Origin: Peromyscus leucopus
Taxonomy: Eukaryota > Chordata > Mammalia > Rodentia > Cricetidae
Direction: 5' to 3'
Length of the DNA stretch: 64,000 nucleotides
Assembly (NCBI RefSeq): GCF_004664715.2
Contig: NC_051083.1
Span: 118,594,413-118,658,412, forward strand
The notes beneath the pieces are model-generated. The model worked only from the letters and a program-made list of their open reading frames with translations. It ran no database searches and was not told the origin of the DNA. This document shows positions 43,237 through 55,104 of the stretch, one piece after another. Made by a program: the position numbers and the translations under genes. Position 1 is the first letter of the stretch, and every line of letters begins with the position of its first letter.

Positions 43237-46200
43237 GGCTTATATTAATTATAACTGCTTGGCCATTAACTCAGGCTTATTACTGACTGGATCTTACACC
43301 TAATTTAACTCATAATTCTTATTTATATTTAGCCACGTTGCTTGGTTTCTTTTCTCAGTTCTGCCTTGGTATCTTGCTTCCTCTATGTCTGGCTGGTGAC
43401 TCCTGACTCAGCTCTTCCTCTTTCCAGAACTCTTCTCTTCTCCTGACCAATTGGAGCAACACAAGTTCACAGCACACAGAAGGACCATCACACTGCAGAT
43501 GATCTCTCTGTGTTCATGGCCACAGTGATCTACACAGCATGTTCCAGATCATCCAAATCTACACAGTGAAATCCTGCCTTCAATAATTTTTTATTATATT
43601 CTTATTTATTCACTAGTACATATGCAAGGTTAAAGGACAATTCTATCTACCATGTGGGTCTCAGGGATCAGTTGAGGTTGTAGTAATAGTTTAATTGCAG
43701 AAGGTAACATGAGCAGGTTGGAGTCAAGGGGCTCCACAAAGTCATACCATGCAACAGAGCTCACATAGTTTTTTTGTGGGGGGGTGCAGAGATGGCCTCT
43801 AACTGACAGCAGAAGGAGGAGAGAGTGGGGTGAGAAGGGCTTGTTCTTTAGAAGGGGATGTAGCACATGCACATAAGGAGCATGCAGGATCACATCTTGG
43901 CTGCTGCTGCTGACATGTCCTCCGAGGGCCCCCAGGGCAGGTCTGTGTAAATGCCTGACTGCTAACAGTTGTCTCTAGTTATTAGGCTTGGTGGCAAGTG
44001 CTTTTTCCCAATGACACAAAAATCACCAGCCCCATTAGATGTGTTTTTATAAAAGAGAGCAAATGGAGGGTTGTACAAGGGGAAGGTTTGAAGTGAGAAG
44101 AAGGGAGGGGGAAATTACATAATTCTATTAATTTCAAAAGATAAAATTATTTAAAAAGAAACTTTTTAAATAAAAATATTAAATGGAAAAAAGATTTATA
44201 TACTTCAAACAGAAGGTAGCAGGCACAAAAGGTAGCAGTCACAAACGGCAGATCAAGGCCCAGGTGCTAAAATTCTACAATCAAACCAGCTGCAAAGCTT
44301 TGTGGGAACTCCCGGCAAGTAACCCGAGCCACTGACATCGAGGCAGACCCTGGCTGCAGTATGCCACAGACCAAGATATTCTTAAAAACAAAAACAAAAA
44401 CAAAAACAAACAAACAAATAAAAACCAGAACCTTGAGCCTCACACATTAACAGAATTCTTTCTTCACTCTTTGAAGCTGGTTGTGGGCTGGGGTTTTGTT
44501 TGTTTTGTTTTGTTTTGTTTTATTTGAGACAGGGTTCTCTGTGTAGTCCTGGCCTGGAATCCAGAGATCTGCCGGCCTCTGCCTCCCAAGTGCTGGGATT
44601 AAAGGTGTGTGTCACCATTGCCCAGCTTTTATGGGCTGTTTTACTTCTTTGAGAGAATGTCTGAACACAGAGACTGGAAGAGTGCTCAGGGTTTGCCTTC
44701 TTTTTAGCTTCATCTGGGAGAAAAATAATGAGGATGAGAAAGAGTCTGAGATAGCATCCCGGAGAGCCAGAATACCCCAAACATGTAAATGAACTTGTAA
44801 TAGATCATCAGGTCCCTTTGCATCTGCCAGGTACTGACAACCATATAAGTTATAGGTGGGATCACCCTAAAATGTTGACGTACAGAATTCTGAACAAATG
44901 AGATAATATTTGCTTCAAGTCAGTAACTTTCAGAGAGGCCTATTATGTAACAATATATATCCCATAGAAGTTAAGTACAGACAAGTCCAACACAATTTAA
45001 TTGCCATAATAAATAGGATGAAGTGGTAATTGCTGGCAATCTTCTGTTTCAAATTAGATTCCATGAAACAAATGAAATGTACCTATGTAGGAAGAACCAA
45101 CATGGATAAATGGCACCTAAACAAACTGCAATGAGTCTACCCAACACAAAAACAAATCAGCCAGAGAAGATATGATGACCTAGAAAAAGGAACTCTAATA
45201 GTTTAGGTCACCTATATGTCATCTAGGTTACTTTTCTCAGGAATGACTATGGACGTGCTAAGCTTTGGCAGTCTTATTGTTATTCCTGTTTCTGTTTGTG
45301 CAACAAGACCTAGGTATCTGGAGTTAGGTTATTGGTAGTATTTATTGGTAGTATTTCTTGCCTCCCTTTTGTTGAGTAGATATTTCAGTCTGTTTCCTGT
45401 TACCTCACCTTGTCAGTTTGAAGAGCAGCTTGGTAGGGGTCAGTCTAGGAGAATTCATGTTGATGTTCAAATGGGGTAGAAGTAGGACTGGTTCAGCTCA
45501 AACTAAGTGAAGTTTAGAGTCCAGTAGCAGACCATTTTTAGAGTTAGAAGACTATCACGGCCACTACTCCCAAGTCTGAATGAGGTGCTCAGCTTAGAAC
45601 TTGTTCTCAGGAAGGTGGGCTGGGGAAGTTGTCGATGCAAGTCTAGGATGCCTACCTGAAGAGACGGGGCAGAGGGAGGACCAGAAGACAGGTACCAGAA
45701 CATGTGTTCCCAAGCAGGTAAAGGGAACATGGGTCTAGAGCTCCTATGTGAAAAAAGACAAGCCCCGGGTTGCATATAGTTCACCTAAGAAGAAACAAAC
45801 AGACCTCTTAACACTGACAGAGGAGGTGTCTATAAAGTTCTAAATAAAAGTAGATGTCAATCCAGAATTTAAAAATGTTTTTTAATTGATGTTTATGTGT
45901 ATTTTGCCTGCATGTATGTATGTATGTATGTGTGTGTGTGAATGTATGTATGTATGTATATGTATGTGTACCATATTTGTGTATTGCCAGCTGAGGTCAG
46001 AAGAGACCGTTGAATCCTCTGGAGCTGGAGTTACTAATGGCTGATCACTACCATGTAGGTTCTGGGAACTGAACCCTGGTCCTATGTAAGAGCAGTAAGT
46101 TATTTTAATCTCTGAAAGATCTCCCTAGTCCTTCATTCCAGACTTGGTACCTTCTAAAATGAAGATAAAATAAGGACAATTTCTAAAAGCACAAAAGATT

Positions 46201-47580
46201 TTTTACTACTCAAAATTCTTCACAAAAGTTAATTCTAAGGTTGAAAGACAAGGATATGGTGCTGGAGAGATGACTTAGCAGTTACGAGCACTGGCTGCTC
46301 TACCAGAGGACCCAGCCAGGTTCAACCCGCAGCACCCACTGTCACAACTGTTGGTAACTCCAATTCTAGGGGATCTGATACCTTCACACCAGAGCACATA
46401 AAATAAATTTAAAAAAGGAAGACAAGGATAAAGATGGTCTAAGAATCAAGAAGGAATTATGATCTCTGAACATACGTACATAAGTAACTTTATGAAATTA
46501 CATATTAATAACACTATCCAATCAGAGGAGTTAACATAGAAATAATTAACGGATACTAATAACACATCAGTAGAATGAAGGTAATTGGAATTAAAATGCT
46601 TCAAACTGTTTAGAAATTTTGGATGGGGAGCTGAAATACTAATTTGGGGCTTTTAAATATGTATGATTAAATATAACAATAACTACTGAAAGAACATGGT
46701 ATATCCATTTCAAACCAATAGAAAGCTATTAATATGGTGCTTCAAGCCACGAAAATACACAAAGTAAGATTTCAGCTGATTATGATAAAGCTAATACCTG
46801 GAAGAAGCCAAGGGCCTTCCAGAGGTCAAGCTGAGGCTCAAGGAGCCTTGGTGATAGTTGGCTTTGATTATCAACTGTTTCCTGCTATGAGTTTCTTGTG
46901 TGCTATTGTAGCTTTTCCAGCATTTATTGGGCACCATTTCCCCTCTACTAAAGGAATGTTTAGATAACCTTGTGGGCTGACAGCTATGCACAGCCAGAAC
47001 CCCAGTTCAAGCGTCTCTGTAATTATCTTCATTGGCAGCATCCGGCCAGGTCCATCGCCAGACAGAAGAAAGTACCTTATCAGAGACACCTCTGTACTCT
47101 CTAAGAACAGACTTGTGTCCAGACCACCTGTTTGAGAAGGCCTGGCGGATGTGCCAATTAAGCTTTACTTCCTTCTTTCCCAAATCTCACCTCTAGTCCC
47201 AGATCCCCCTTTAACTATCACCAGAGGCATCTAGCTGAGCACAGGTTGCCTAGCGACCCAGCACACTTCCCCCCACCTGCAGAAAAACAGCAGATAGCTT
47301 GGACAGATAGGAGCCACAGGAAAAAAGAAGACGGATTTATTTTCTCCCATTGACCTAGCAACTTACAAATTCTTAACATTTTCTACCAATCACATTTAAG
47401 ATTATAGTTGAGCACATAAGATCCCTTTTCTTAGATATTACTCGAATTTAGCCTTTAGTTAATTCATTAGTCATTTCCCTTTTGGGTTGCAAATGATAAT
47501 TAACAATTACTGCCCCTCTATGTGATTCTTATCACCCCTCTGGTTGACCCTGGAAGCCTGGTGGTCACTGCCTGAGAAAA
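41900..47580. other. spacer: SINEs, dispersed repeats and unique DNA
   Basis: Dispersed repeat 42,080-42,305; (A)35 at 42,605-42,639; B1 (+) 42,985-43,140; (CA)n 43,184-43,230; B1 (-) 44,515-44,632; B3-like (-) 45,870-46,135 with a GTAT tract; B2 (+) 46,258-46,412. I found no exon with domain homology in the remaining sequence. Confidence 0.55.
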
Positions 47581-47589
47581 ATTCTTACC

Positions 47590-47924
47590 TGTGGTGGTAT
47601 TGTGTATTCTAATAAATTTATCTGGGGTCAGAGAACAGACAGCCACTAGATACAAAGGCTAGAAAATGGTGGCACTCACACCTTTAATTCTAGCATTCCA
47701 GAGATAGAAATCCCTCTGGATCTCTGTGAGTTCAAGGCCACATTGGAAATAGCCAAGCATGGTGACACGCCTTTAATCCCAGAAAGCCAGCCTTTAATCC
47801 CAGGGAGTGGTGGTAGAAAACAGGAAGATATATAAGGCGTGAGGACCAGAAACTAGCGGAATTTGGCTGGTTAAGATTTTGGCTGGTTAAGCATTCAGGC
47901 TATGGAGCAACACAGTTCAGCTGA
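47590..47924 (+). mobile_element. LTR fragment with embedded B1, cut by gap
   Basis: Begins TGTGGTGGTATT, has 'ctaataaatttatctggggt', a B1-like insert and 'tggctggttaagattttggc', and runs into the N gap. Related in layout to, but clearly diverged from, the LTRs at 18,368 and 25,897. Confidence 0.6.
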
Positions 47925-48424
47925 NNNNNNNNNNNNNNNNNNNNNNNNNNNNNNNNNNNNNNNNNNNNNNNNNNNNNNNNNNNNNNNNNNNNNNNNNNNN
48001 NNNNNNNNNNNNNNNNNNNNNNNNNNNNNNNNNNNNNNNNNNNNNNNNNNNNNNNNNNNNNNNNNNNNNNNNNNNNNNNNNNNNNNNNNNNNNNNNNNNN
48101 NNNNNNNNNNNNNNNNNNNNNNNNNNNNNNNNNNNNNNNNNNNNNNNNNNNNNNNNNNNNNNNNNNNNNNNNNNNNNNNNNNNNNNNNNNNNNNNNNNNN
48201 NNNNNNNNNNNNNNNNNNNNNNNNNNNNNNNNNNNNNNNNNNNNNNNNNNNNNNNNNNNNNNNNNNNNNNNNNNNNNNNNNNNNNNNNNNNNNNNNNNNN
48301 NNNNNNNNNNNNNNNNNNNNNNNNNNNNNNNNNNNNNNNNNNNNNNNNNNNNNNNNNNNNNNNNNNNNNNNNNNNNNNNNNNNNNNNNNNNNNNNNNNNN
48401 NNNNNNNNNNNNNNNNNNNNNNNN
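47925..48424. other. assembly gap (500 N)
   Basis: A run of exactly 500 N, a conventional placeholder, so the real length is unknown. It lies at the inner edge of the right arm; any open frame through it is an artefact. Confidence 1.
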
Positions 48425-48946
48425 AGTGAAGCTGAAAGACTAGGATTATCTGTTACATGTGAAAACAGAAAACCAAACCAGAACTATGCCCTATTTGTGA
48501 AAACTGAACAGGCGTGCACAAGTAAATTAGTGGAGAGTCTCGGAGCTCCTTTTCGCCATGGGGCGCGAGTTTTGACATTCACCAACTTTTCCTAAAGTGT
48601 TGAACAAAAAGAGGGCATTGTTCGGCATTTGCCTTTACCTAGCTGTGATGTGACCTAATGTGGAAACCAGAGGAGAGACCATACCTTCAGAGGTAGTGCA
48701 TACCACAGTACTTGACAGCTGAATTTAAAGGGCAGGAACTTTCATTGTTCTTTGGTAATAAATGCCAAGTGAATATATCATGTAATTTTTCTCCTCCTCC
48801 CCTCTCTCCTCTCTCTCCCCCGCATCTGCCCTTAGGAAGAAGATTTATTCATTTATTGGTTCTTGCATCAAACCTGATGGTGCCTCAATTGTGAAAGGTG
48901 TATCAGCGTCTCCCAGAAAAGTAAAACTGTTCTTTAGCAAGTGACG

Positions 48947-49351
48947 ATGAGTGAGGTGAAGGAAGATGGGTGCTTTAACGCTCACGTGGGGGGTGTGCAG
49001 AATAGTAATCTATCTATGCCAGACAGCTCAAACCAGAATAGGAATGATAGCTCACAACCCGAAAGCCATCCTCCGGAAAGTGCTCAGCAGCAGTTCCGGA
49101 ACTTCTGCTACAATCAAGTACCTGGACCACTAGAGGCTGCCAGCAAGCTTCATGAATTATGCTTTCAGTGGCTGATGCCAGAGACCAACTCAAAAGAGCA
49201 GATCCTGGAAGCTCTGGTGCTAGAGCAGTTCCTGAACAGTCTGCCCCAGGCAATGAAGAACTGGGTGCAAAAGCATTTTCCACAGGATATCAACCAGGCC
49301 GTGGCTCTGGTCGAAAGCTTGCAGACAGAGCCTGATGCAGTGCCCAACAAG
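48947..49351 (+). CDS. Zfp75: Zfp75-like gene, right copy: SCAN exon
   Basis: ATG at 48,947, 135 codons, donor AAG|GTAAGAG at 49,352, phase 0; the acceptor 'gttctttag' ends at 48,937. The SCAN dimerisation domain runs from about residue 45 and is identical in amino-acid sequence to the left copy. The 5' non-coding exon and promoter would lie in or beyond the N gap. Confidence 0.93.
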
Positions 49352-52300
49352 GTAAGAGTAAAGATTCCTTGTAATGCACAGTGGCACAGGATGAAAGTAG
49401 ATGTGTCTTGGTTGGGAGCTATCAAGGAGTGAGACAAATTTAGTCACGTTTCCTCCTTCCTTTAGAATGGCTAGCCAGGATCCAAAATCACGTGCTGACA
49501 GTCACTCTATAAGGTCCAGAGTCTCTGGCAGAGTCTTTCATGGCCTTAAAGAGAAAAGGTATGTTTTTTCTCTTTTTAAGGCCAGGAATAGATGGTGGTG
49601 GGCCTGCTCTAGCAGATCTAGGAATACAAGTCTTGAGATGTTAGAAACAGAGAAATAAAAGGCAAGAAAGGTATGGGAAGGCGGATCTAAAACATATTAC
49701 GGTACAGAGACTAAAGTAGAGGGTAGAAAGCAGACGCACAAATTAGACAGCTTTGAGGAGACTACAAAAGAAGAACCATGGAAAGCAAAACTGAAACAAA
49801 GACGCTGAATAAAAATGCCCACAGAGAGGTCGAGGGACTCTAGATGCTGAGGGTAGTATCCTCTAATGAAAACCCACCCCTGAGCTGAGAAGAAAGGACC
49901 TCCACTCTTCTCTCCTAGTGGCATGTTCTTGGTGCTGCTAGTGAGTGGGGAACCAAGACACACCCCCAGGTGACAGGAGCTCACCTCCTCTCTACGGAGC
50001 TCACCTAAGGTGGAGGCCCTCAAAGGTTTGCCAGTGAGATCTGGGCTTGCTTTACCCAGCAGGGCTGCATTAGAGGATTGCTTGACCATGTGTGTGGTTA
50101 CTAGGTGATTGGAGGTGTCTACCCTTAGCTGTGCGAGGGGGAGGTCTTTAGCTCCACCCCTTGGCATTCCTATAATAGCCCTTTAGAAGAGACAGGAGGA
50201 GCCACTGGATAAGGATCCAGGCCCTCCCAAGGCTATCCTGTGGTTCTAGCCCCTTTATATTTCTATCTCAATCTCTTATCCCTCACTCCTCAAGAGTACC
50301 CTAGGGTAAAATGTGGGTGCCTGTCTCCCAGATGTCCTCCCACAACCTAAGAATACAGGTCAGAGTTTATTTTTGGTGACTTCTTGTAACTACATCATGT
50401 AGAGAGAGGTTGGAACTCAATCCTGTCTTCATTTTTCTGTTTGTTTCATTATCTTTCACTTACCAAAGCTTTCCTTCCTTACTTATAGAGAGATTTAAAA
50501 ATTGAGCTGACAGGAAAACCTTTTACGTTTTATGCCTTATCTTTTACATAAAAGGAAAAGAGAAAATCACTTCATGAGGGTCCAAGTCAAAAAAGCAAAT
50601 GATGCCAGGCTGTGGCAGCGCACACCTTTAATCCCAGCACTGGGGAGGCACATAGGCGGATCTCTGTGAGTTTGAGGCCAGCCTGGTCTACAAAGCACGT
50701 TCAGGACAGCCAGAGGAGTTACACAGAGAAACTCTGTCTTGACCAGCTACAAAAAAGCAAATGATGAAGGCAACTTGAGAACAACCACCATTGTGCTCGA
50801 CACAATACTGGTCATGTCTTGAGCTGTGGCTGTGTACGTAGGCATGGAAGCTGCTGGGGAGAAGGGATGGAAGAAGTCAGCTGACTTTTTGTTACTGTTT
50901 CATTTTATCCTAACTCTCATCTTTTGCAGGCAGCCTCATTTCTGCTTTTTCCTTCTGCTAAGACCCATAGTGCCCACTAGGTATTCTGGGGTTTGTCAGA
51001 CCTTAATGCTTTCCAGCCAACTAGATTTGGAAGGATGAAAATGGGGATTGGATATTTCTCAGACTATTTACTGATCCACTTGGCTCCTTCCTGTCATTTC
51101 CATTCTCCACCTAAATTCTACAATGCTAATTTCTTCAGTATGCAACCTACCACGAGATTCAGGGGCAGGTGACCACACAGCTTTTGTAGTGCTTGTACTA
51201 AACTCAAACCCATTCTCTTCTTCAGGGCTTGTTGACATTTGAAGATATAGAGATGCATTTTTCTAAGGAGGAATGGTGTTCACTGGATCCTTCTCAGAAG
51301 ACACTCTACAGTGATGTAATGCTGAACATCTACAAGATGGCCACCTCTCTAGGTAAAGATACCACTGCCTTCCCTTTGTGTATAAGTTGTATAATGTGGC
51401 CTATGTTTATGAAAAATGCATGTTATGAGAAAGCCCCTTTTGGACTATAATTGAGTTAGATCACTTCTTATCTGTTGAATCCAGTTCTTACTATCTTCTG
51501 AATTCTGGTGTTTCGCCAGATGTTCGGCTTCATTACTTATCTCTGTTAAAGTATTGTTTTATCCTTTTCCCATGGGCTTCTACAGAACAAAAGTTTTTAA
51601 TTTTAGTGCAAATTAATTTTTCCTGTTGGAGTATATGGTTTTGCCATGAAGGGTAGAACTCTTAACTCCCTTAGCTCTAAATACCTGTATGTTTTTCTAA
51701 ATCGTTTATTTTGTTTTTTTCATATAAGTCCACATTATTTTAAATTAATTTTATATACAATATTAAGTTGAGTTTAAGGTTAATTGTTTTACCTATAGAT
51801 ATTAGCATTATTCATGGTTCTCTAAAGGAATAGAACTTATAGAGTAGATGAATGCATACATATATATATATGTATTGTGTTATATATACATATGTGACAT
51901 ATTTTTATTAGAATGGCTTACAAGATGTGGTCCTGCTAGTTCAAGAATGGCTGTCTACCAATGGATAGTCTAAGAATCCAACAGTTGTTCAGTCCATGGT
52001 ACTGGATGTCTCCGCTGGTCTTCAGTATACACTGGAATCCCAAAGAAGGGAGCTCTAATGCTGGTGAAGGAATGGACTTGCCCACAAGAGTGATAGCAAA
52101 CAGGCAAAGAGGGCAAGCTTCCTTCTTCCATGCCCTTTATGTAGGATGCCAGCAGAAGGTGTGGTCCAGATTAGAGTCGCGTCTTCCCACTGAAAGATCT
52201 GTTTTAAAAGTGGGTCATTCCCCAAGAGCTAAGGAGTCCCCATGGGACCGGTCTAGACCCTCTGCACACATATGACAGTTGTATAGCTTGGTCTACTTGT

Positions 52301-54056
52301 GGGACTCCTGGCTTTGGGAGCTGGCCTGTCACTGCTGCTTTGGCAGGCTTTGGGGAACCTAATCCTCATACTGGGTTGCCTTACCAAGTCTTAATACAAG
52401 GGGAGGAACTTTGTCTTAAAAAAAGAAGACAGTGACACAGGAAGAAGGTCTCTCTCTCTGGGGGAAGCAACAGTGGTGAGGTGGTCAGATAAGGTAGTAG
52501 TGGCTCTTGCTCTGATCTCTTGGCTTTAACTCTGTATTTGGCTCTGTGTTTCTGATTTAAGACCGTTTAGAATTTCATCTACATGTATGTATTAGAGTAA
52601 GTATTAGAGTCTTCTGCGTGGCCCGACTGCAGCCAGAGTCTGTGTTGATGCCAGAGGCTTCTGTTACCATCGAAGGCCATGTAGACGCTGGAGGTCTGGG
52701 GCAATATTGGTGTCTGAGAGCAGTGTTGTCTCTGGACCGTGCTGATCTGAGTGGCCTGCGCTGCCATCTGGGGCAACATCCAGACTGGCTGCTGCCGAGG
52801 ACCATGGTCCTTCAGCGGCTGGAGTCTGTGCTGATGCCCGAGTCCCATACATATTACCACCAAAGGTCACACAGAAGCCCATGGTCGGGGGCTGCAACCC
52901 TAGGCTTTGGTGGTATGTGCATGTGCTGGTGGAGAACATGTTGTCAGCAAAGCCATCCTGATCTGCAGTCACCTCAGGGGGCCATAGGAATCATGTGTGA
53001 TGAAATCAGAGAGCCATGCTGAGCCAGCCCCACTCTTTGCTGTCCCTCGGAAAACTAGCCCTGCCTCTCGCTGGACATTGCAGCAGGAGAGCTGGCCCCA
53101 AGCCTCATGGAAGAGCTGGTCCCTGTATTTGGGAGAGATGGCCCTACCCCTCACTACAGGTGGGGGAGAAACAACCCTAATGGCATCGGTGTAGGGGAGC
53201 TAGCTCTGCCCTCTCATCTGAGTCAGGTGGCAGCTACCACCCAGGCCCATAGCTGCTGGGCCTTAGGTTGGCCCACCCTAACATCTACCCCATCTAGGAC
53301 CTGCTGGAGCTTGCGAAGGGACTGGTCCTGTGGAACAATACTCACAGGATCTCCATGACTCGGGACAACCATGAAATATCCCAGAGGAGTTCTGATGAGG
53401 ATCCAGTGATGATGGTGTACCAGAAACCAGAAGCCTTGAACCAGACCAGTGACTCATTGCAATAAACATTTGCTAGTAAAGTTATTGGACAAAAAAGGGG
53501 TCATTCCATTTCAAATGATTTAATTAAGAAAAACAAACCCTCACAGGTATGCCAGGTGGGTTTTTGCTAATTCCAGTTGTAACCAAGTTGAAAACCAAGA
53601 ATAGCCATTATGGTGTCCAATTGCATCAGCATCATTTATTGAAAGTTCTGCCTTTCCTCCATTGAATTTCTTGTGTGTTTTGTGTGAAAAAGTATTTGGC
53701 TTCAGTCCTCAGCTTCTGAAAAAAAAGGAGTTGGCAATTTGTATACATCTGTCCAGCCTGAGTTGTTTGTTTGTCTGTCTGTGACTATTGAACTCTCTTA
53801 CTATAGCTGTATAACAAGCCTTCATAGCTATTGTGCAGAATTGTTCCCACATCATTCTTCTTTGTCACCGTTCTTCTAGCTGGGATGGGAGAGAAGGCTC
53901 AATGATCAACAGTACTCGTGGCTCTTCCAAAGGACCAGAGTTCAGTTCACAGCACCCAAGGTTGCTCACAAACTGCCTGTAACTCCACCTTTTCTGGTCT
54001 CCTTGGGCACTACACACATGTGGCACTCACACATACACAAACACAAATACACACAC

Positions 54057-54095
<39 letters not shown>

Positions 54096-55056
54096 AATCT
54101 TTTAAAAAGAAAAGTGCTTTCTAGCTATTGTGTAGCCTGGGTTTTGTATATGTTTTATTTTAATTATAGTAACTCAGAGACACAAACGTTTTATAAATAT
54201 GTGAATTCTAAAAAGACTGAAGGTAAGTTTGGAGTAGCTGAAGGGACCCAAACAATGATGTCGCTGGTAGAATCAATAGGGTTTGCTACCATTACTTTAA
54301 AATTCTGTACAGAAAATGGAGAATACTTCCAGCAAATATAAAGTCTTGATTGCACAAAAATGCAATAGTGGACAAACTACCAATCTGTTAAACTTAAGGA
54401 ATGTACTAAATTATTTCAGTATAGCTCTAAAAATCTCCACATTGTTATTAATTGTGTTTACTTGCTTCTAGGTTAGAAAAAAATTTCACAGTCTGATTTT
54501 TCTATGCTGTAACAAAAATCTTTGAAATGTTTTGACTCTTTTAATAGAATGTTAGTGACATAAACTTATTTAAATAACTTTTACATAAATACTAGGCCAA
54601 TGTATACCTGAAATACATACCCTCTTAGAAGATGCAAGAATTGCTGACAATCTATAATAAGCTTACTCCTTGATTCACATATAAAACAATAAACACTCTG
54701 ACTATCCTGGTAATGTTTAAAGGACAGGGCTAGTCAGTTTCTCCTGGTGATGATATACACTCACATTCTCATCAAATTTTATAACTTCCATTATTTTTCA
54801 TTCTTTTCTTTATTTCTCCTTTCCAGGTGGAATAGCTCTGTGTGGATATGTACTGGTGGCCTGGAGGCTGTTGGTCCTTTTCTCTTTTATAAAGAGATAT
54901 AGGCCGGGTGGTGGTTGCACATGCTTTTAATTTCAACACTTGGGAGGCAAAGGCAGTTGGACCTCTGTGAGTTCAAGGCCAGCCTGGTTTAAAAAGCTAC
55001 TTGCAGGATGCTCAAGGCTGTTACACAGTGAAACCCTGTCTCAAAAAAAAAAACAA

Positions 55057-55104
<48 letters not shown>

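Noticed and set aside
47902..48429. Open frame through the N run
   Set aside because: Artefact of undefined bases.
52618..53358. Several frames within the right-arm composite insertion
   Set aside because: Repeat-derived (L1 3'-UTR-like) sequence; frames overlap on both strands and have no domain.
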